Positions 61,496 through 64,000 of a DNA stretch of 64,000 nucleotides are shown here, piece by piece. How positions within the stretch are numbered: the first letter of the stretch is position 1; every line of letters begins with the position of its first letter. A program made the translations under genes and the position numbers. Source of the stretch: Oncomelania hupensis (Eukaryota; Mollusca; Gastropoda; Littorinimorpha; Pomatiopsidae); NCBI GenBank assembly GCA_036898135.1, contig CM072515.1:48033534-48097533 (forward strand), written 5' to 3'. Below the pieces are notes generated by a model, which saw only the letters and a program-made list of their open reading frames with translations, did not search any database and had not been told where the DNA came from.

Positions 61496-61846
61496 CTCTG
61501 ATGGCCTTTCATCTCCCTGGTCACATGCGTACGTCAATGCATTACTTTACATACAGTCTTAATTACTTCAGCTATTTATCAACAGCTCAAAAGTCATCAA
61601 TACTGACTTCATTATATTAACATCCGCTTTCCATTAATAAATTAATGTACAAAAAAACAACTGTTTGGTGATGCATTAACTGTGATTAATGACTGCGCAG
61701 GATAGATCTAATCTGGTTTAATGCTAGACAAGGGTAGCAAAACTAGAATACAACTCTGCCATCATCCACTCCCGGTACATTCAAATCATGGATATATACA
61801 AAAACACGTTTTCTTTGTAGGTACCTGATCACAAATGTGAACAGAC

Positions 61847-61849
61847 GAA

Positions 61850-61900
<51 letters not shown>

Positions 61901-61901
61901 G
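61847..61901. repeat. (AAAT)n microsatellite
   Basis: About 13 AAAT units; next to it AATAATAATACTAGAACTTATAACGCGCACATATCTCACC (61986-62025) resembles a SINE/LINE tail. Confidence 0.9.
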
Positions 61902-62199
61902 GGAAGCAGAAAGGTTGTGAACAACATTGGGAGTGAGTAGTCTCGCCTTTGGAAAAGGAACTGCAGTACTACTACTATTAATATAATAATAATACTAGAA
62001 CTTATAACGCGCACATATCTCACCACAAGGCGACTCAAGGTGCACACATAAACATTCTTTGGCATTAACAATTCAAGCACACTAATACATACTTGCACAT
62101 AAATTACATGAAGATGACAAGGTACCAATACAAACAGAGACACAGCACTAAAAAAAATAAGCATGAGAAAATTTCAAACCATTATTAGTGCATGGCCAT

Positions 62200-62910
62200 T
62201 TACAACTGCTCTGATTTAGGCTTGTTTGCGTACTAACAGCACACGGGAATAAGACTTCATAGATGCAATACTGCAATAGTTTAGGGAACGACAGGAAAAG
62301 GTTTATCTCCTGTCTTTTGCTGCCAGTTGTTCCACTTAGAATATGGAATTTTCGCACCCATTTCTATAATAAATAAATAAACAAAAGTCTGCAGATGCTC
62401 AAATATAATCCGATGTCCACTATGTCTTTATTGTGTTTTTAGTAGCAAATTCTCCACTGAGTGTCGTTTAGCCCGCTAAAAAAACAAACGAATACAAAGC
62501 GGTGGAAGGGAAATGATGAAGGAAAGTAACAAACTTCCCGTGCTTGCCAGCGGGCTTTGAGCTTTAGTGTCTATTGCTTTGAGTTTCGTTTTTTGTGGCA
62601 GCAATAACACTATTTTACCATTGCTTCCTGGTGGATATTTTATTTTAGCTAATCACTGTGTCTACTAGGGCCTTCACAGATGAAAATTAGTTTGACTTTG
62701 TCATACATTTTATAGTCTTTGTCCATTTAGTAATCACATTTCACGTCGCCCACTGACATGCCAAGAGCTATGGTGGCAAGTACACGCCTACTCAGTGTCT
62801 AGAACAAGAAAGGGAGAAGGAAGAAGAGTGCAAAGGGGAGAAGGAGATGACAGGTTGAAGTGATCATGATGAGAGAGAGGGAGGGAGGGAAGTTGAGAGA
62901 GAGAGAGAAA
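62200..62910. other. no gene seen
   Basis: Ordinary intergenic or intronic sequence (probably inside the CYB5R4 5' intron), ending in a GA-rich stretch at 62870-62910. Confidence 0.4.
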
Positions 62911-62914
62911 GAAT

Positions 62915-63604
62915 TGATTTGATTTGATTATTTAATTAGCAACGCAGCCCTCAGACAGGGTTTAAAACAGTTTATCAAACATTTTGAGAACATTTCAACA
63001 TTTATAATTATTATCTAGTGTTAATTTTAAAAATATAAATACAAATAAACAATCTAGGCAAGCAGCCAATGACGAGAAATGATCCTAAAAATATAATAAA
63101 AGCGTTATTACATTATTTTCAATCTGGTTGAACAAAACAAACACTTAATTTATTCTCCTTCAACACACAGGCATACCTTTGTTCAAACGGTACAAAGTGA
63201 CCAATCTCTCAATTACATCATACAGTACTAAATCTGTACAGGCAGGTACACAATATATAGTTTGATCCACAAAGAAATGTCACTAGATGCTTTTCTCTAC
63301 ATCTCTAATATGTGATGCTGTCTGCTAAATTAAGGCTTCTGCCACAAATTTAGCTAAATTCTTTATTTTATTTTCATCCTTACATGCAAGCAGTTTTGCT
63401 ACGTTATTTATTTAATTTTCATCCTTACATGAAAACAGTTTTGCTACCTGCTGCTGTGACGTATTATAGTGTTAATATGTTTAATATCAGCATACAATTT
63501 CTGCCTATGGATTCATATGCAGGGCAAAGAAACAAAAGGTTATATTCATCTTCTAATTCGTGACCACAAAGACAATATCCAGTATCGACAGACTGATCCT
63601 CCGT
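62915..63604 (-). mobile_element. LINE 3' end with (AAATC)n tail
   Basis: Minus strand: SVDTGYCLCGHELEDEYNLL, FLCPAYESIGRN is the cysteine/histidine C-terminal knuckle of CR1/L2-like LINE proteins (CxC---EDE-H/N--F-CP-Y). Non-coding sequence then runs to an AAATC-repeat tail at 62920-62935. The upstream reverse transcriptase is replaced by GA microsatellite. Confidence 0.65.
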
Positions 63605-63607
63605 CAT

Positions 63608-63617
63608 GAACCGAGAG

Positions 63618-63701
<84 letters not shown>

Positions 63702-63861
63702 CAGAGAGAGACAGAAAGAGACAGAAAAAGAGACAGAGAGAGACAGAGAGAGACAGAGACAGAGAGAGACAGAAAGATACAGAAAAAGAGATAGAGACAG
63801 AGAGAGAGAGGCACAGAGAGACAGAGAAAGAGAGAGAGAAAGGAAGAGAAAATGAGAGAGA

Positions 63862-63931
<70 letters not shown>
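63608..63931. repeat. (GA)n/(GACA)n and (GAT)n microsatellite
   Basis: GA run, GACAGA-rich run, then about 23 GAT units. Open frames here are compositional. Confidence 0.97.
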
Positions 63932-63936
<5 letters not shown>

Positions 63937-64000
63937 GCAGAATTCTTAACTCATCATGAACGTGGCATCAGATTTCAGAGACCCATCACGAAAGTTCGAG

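Noticed and set aside
63560..63949. Long frames rich in RERERE or ISLSLS
   Set aside because: They arise only from GA/GAT microsatellites; the same holds for frames at 13190-13427, 35130-35370 and 61324-61500.
60000..64000. Cytochrome b5 domain exons of CYB5R4
   Set aside because: I looked for an HPGG haem-binding exon on the minus strand and found none, so they must lie beyond the window.

Overview
The window is nuclear DNA from an animal. Genes have GT-AG introns, and the spacers are AT-rich and full of microsatellites, LINE/SINE tails and DNA transposons. The p53-regulator family gene, the tail-sharing SINE/LINE families and the non-LTR families fit a lophotrochozoan, most likely a mollusc; that placement is inference. 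Most of the sequence is intron and intergenic repeat.

Three host genes can be read, all on the minus strand. At 1.07-1.63 kb lie two N-terminal exons of isobutyryl-CoA dehydrogenase (ACAD8); the rest runs off the left edge. At 11.1-22.4 kb is a complete MDM2 homologue that I assembled from ten coding exons with matching splice phases (665 aa): SWIB/p53-binding domain, acidic region, RanBP2 zinc finger, SQ-rich linker and C-terminal C2H2C4 RING. At 37.2-59.9 kb are eleven exons of cytochrome b5 reductase 4 (CYB5R4), covering the linker, CS domain, FAD domain, NAD domain and stop; the cytochrome b5 exons would lie beyond the right edge.

The most interesting regulatory signal is at 24951-24970, about 2.6 kb upstream of the MDM2 start codon. 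Two perfect p53 decamers are joined with no spacer. This suggests that the p53-MDM2 feedback loop is wired at the DNA level in this invertebrate.

Mobile DNA fills the rest. A 5,069-bp PIF/Harbinger element (39448-44516) with a TTA target duplication carries an intact two-exon transposase (426 aa) and a convergent intact four-exon MADF protein (274 aa); it sits in a CYB5R4 intron. Other DNA elements are a Tigger/pogo derivative (1914-2705, TA duplication), a piggyBac derivative (33318-34024, TTAA) and two hAT deletion derivatives (about 46873-47771 and 52828-54187). A 582-bp solo LTR lies at 37528-38109 with a 5-bp duplication. Retroposons include a Rex1/CR1-type reverse transcriptase (28.3-31.0 kb), an I/Nimb-like LINE (56.15-58.3 kb), several 3' ends of other LINEs, and a 580-710 bp SINE-like family that shares its 3' end with the I/Nimb-like LINE. 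Several of those copies have perfect 11-12 bp target duplications, and one is nested inside another. A 5S-like/tRNA-like SINE and a tRNA-Trp-like SINE are also present.
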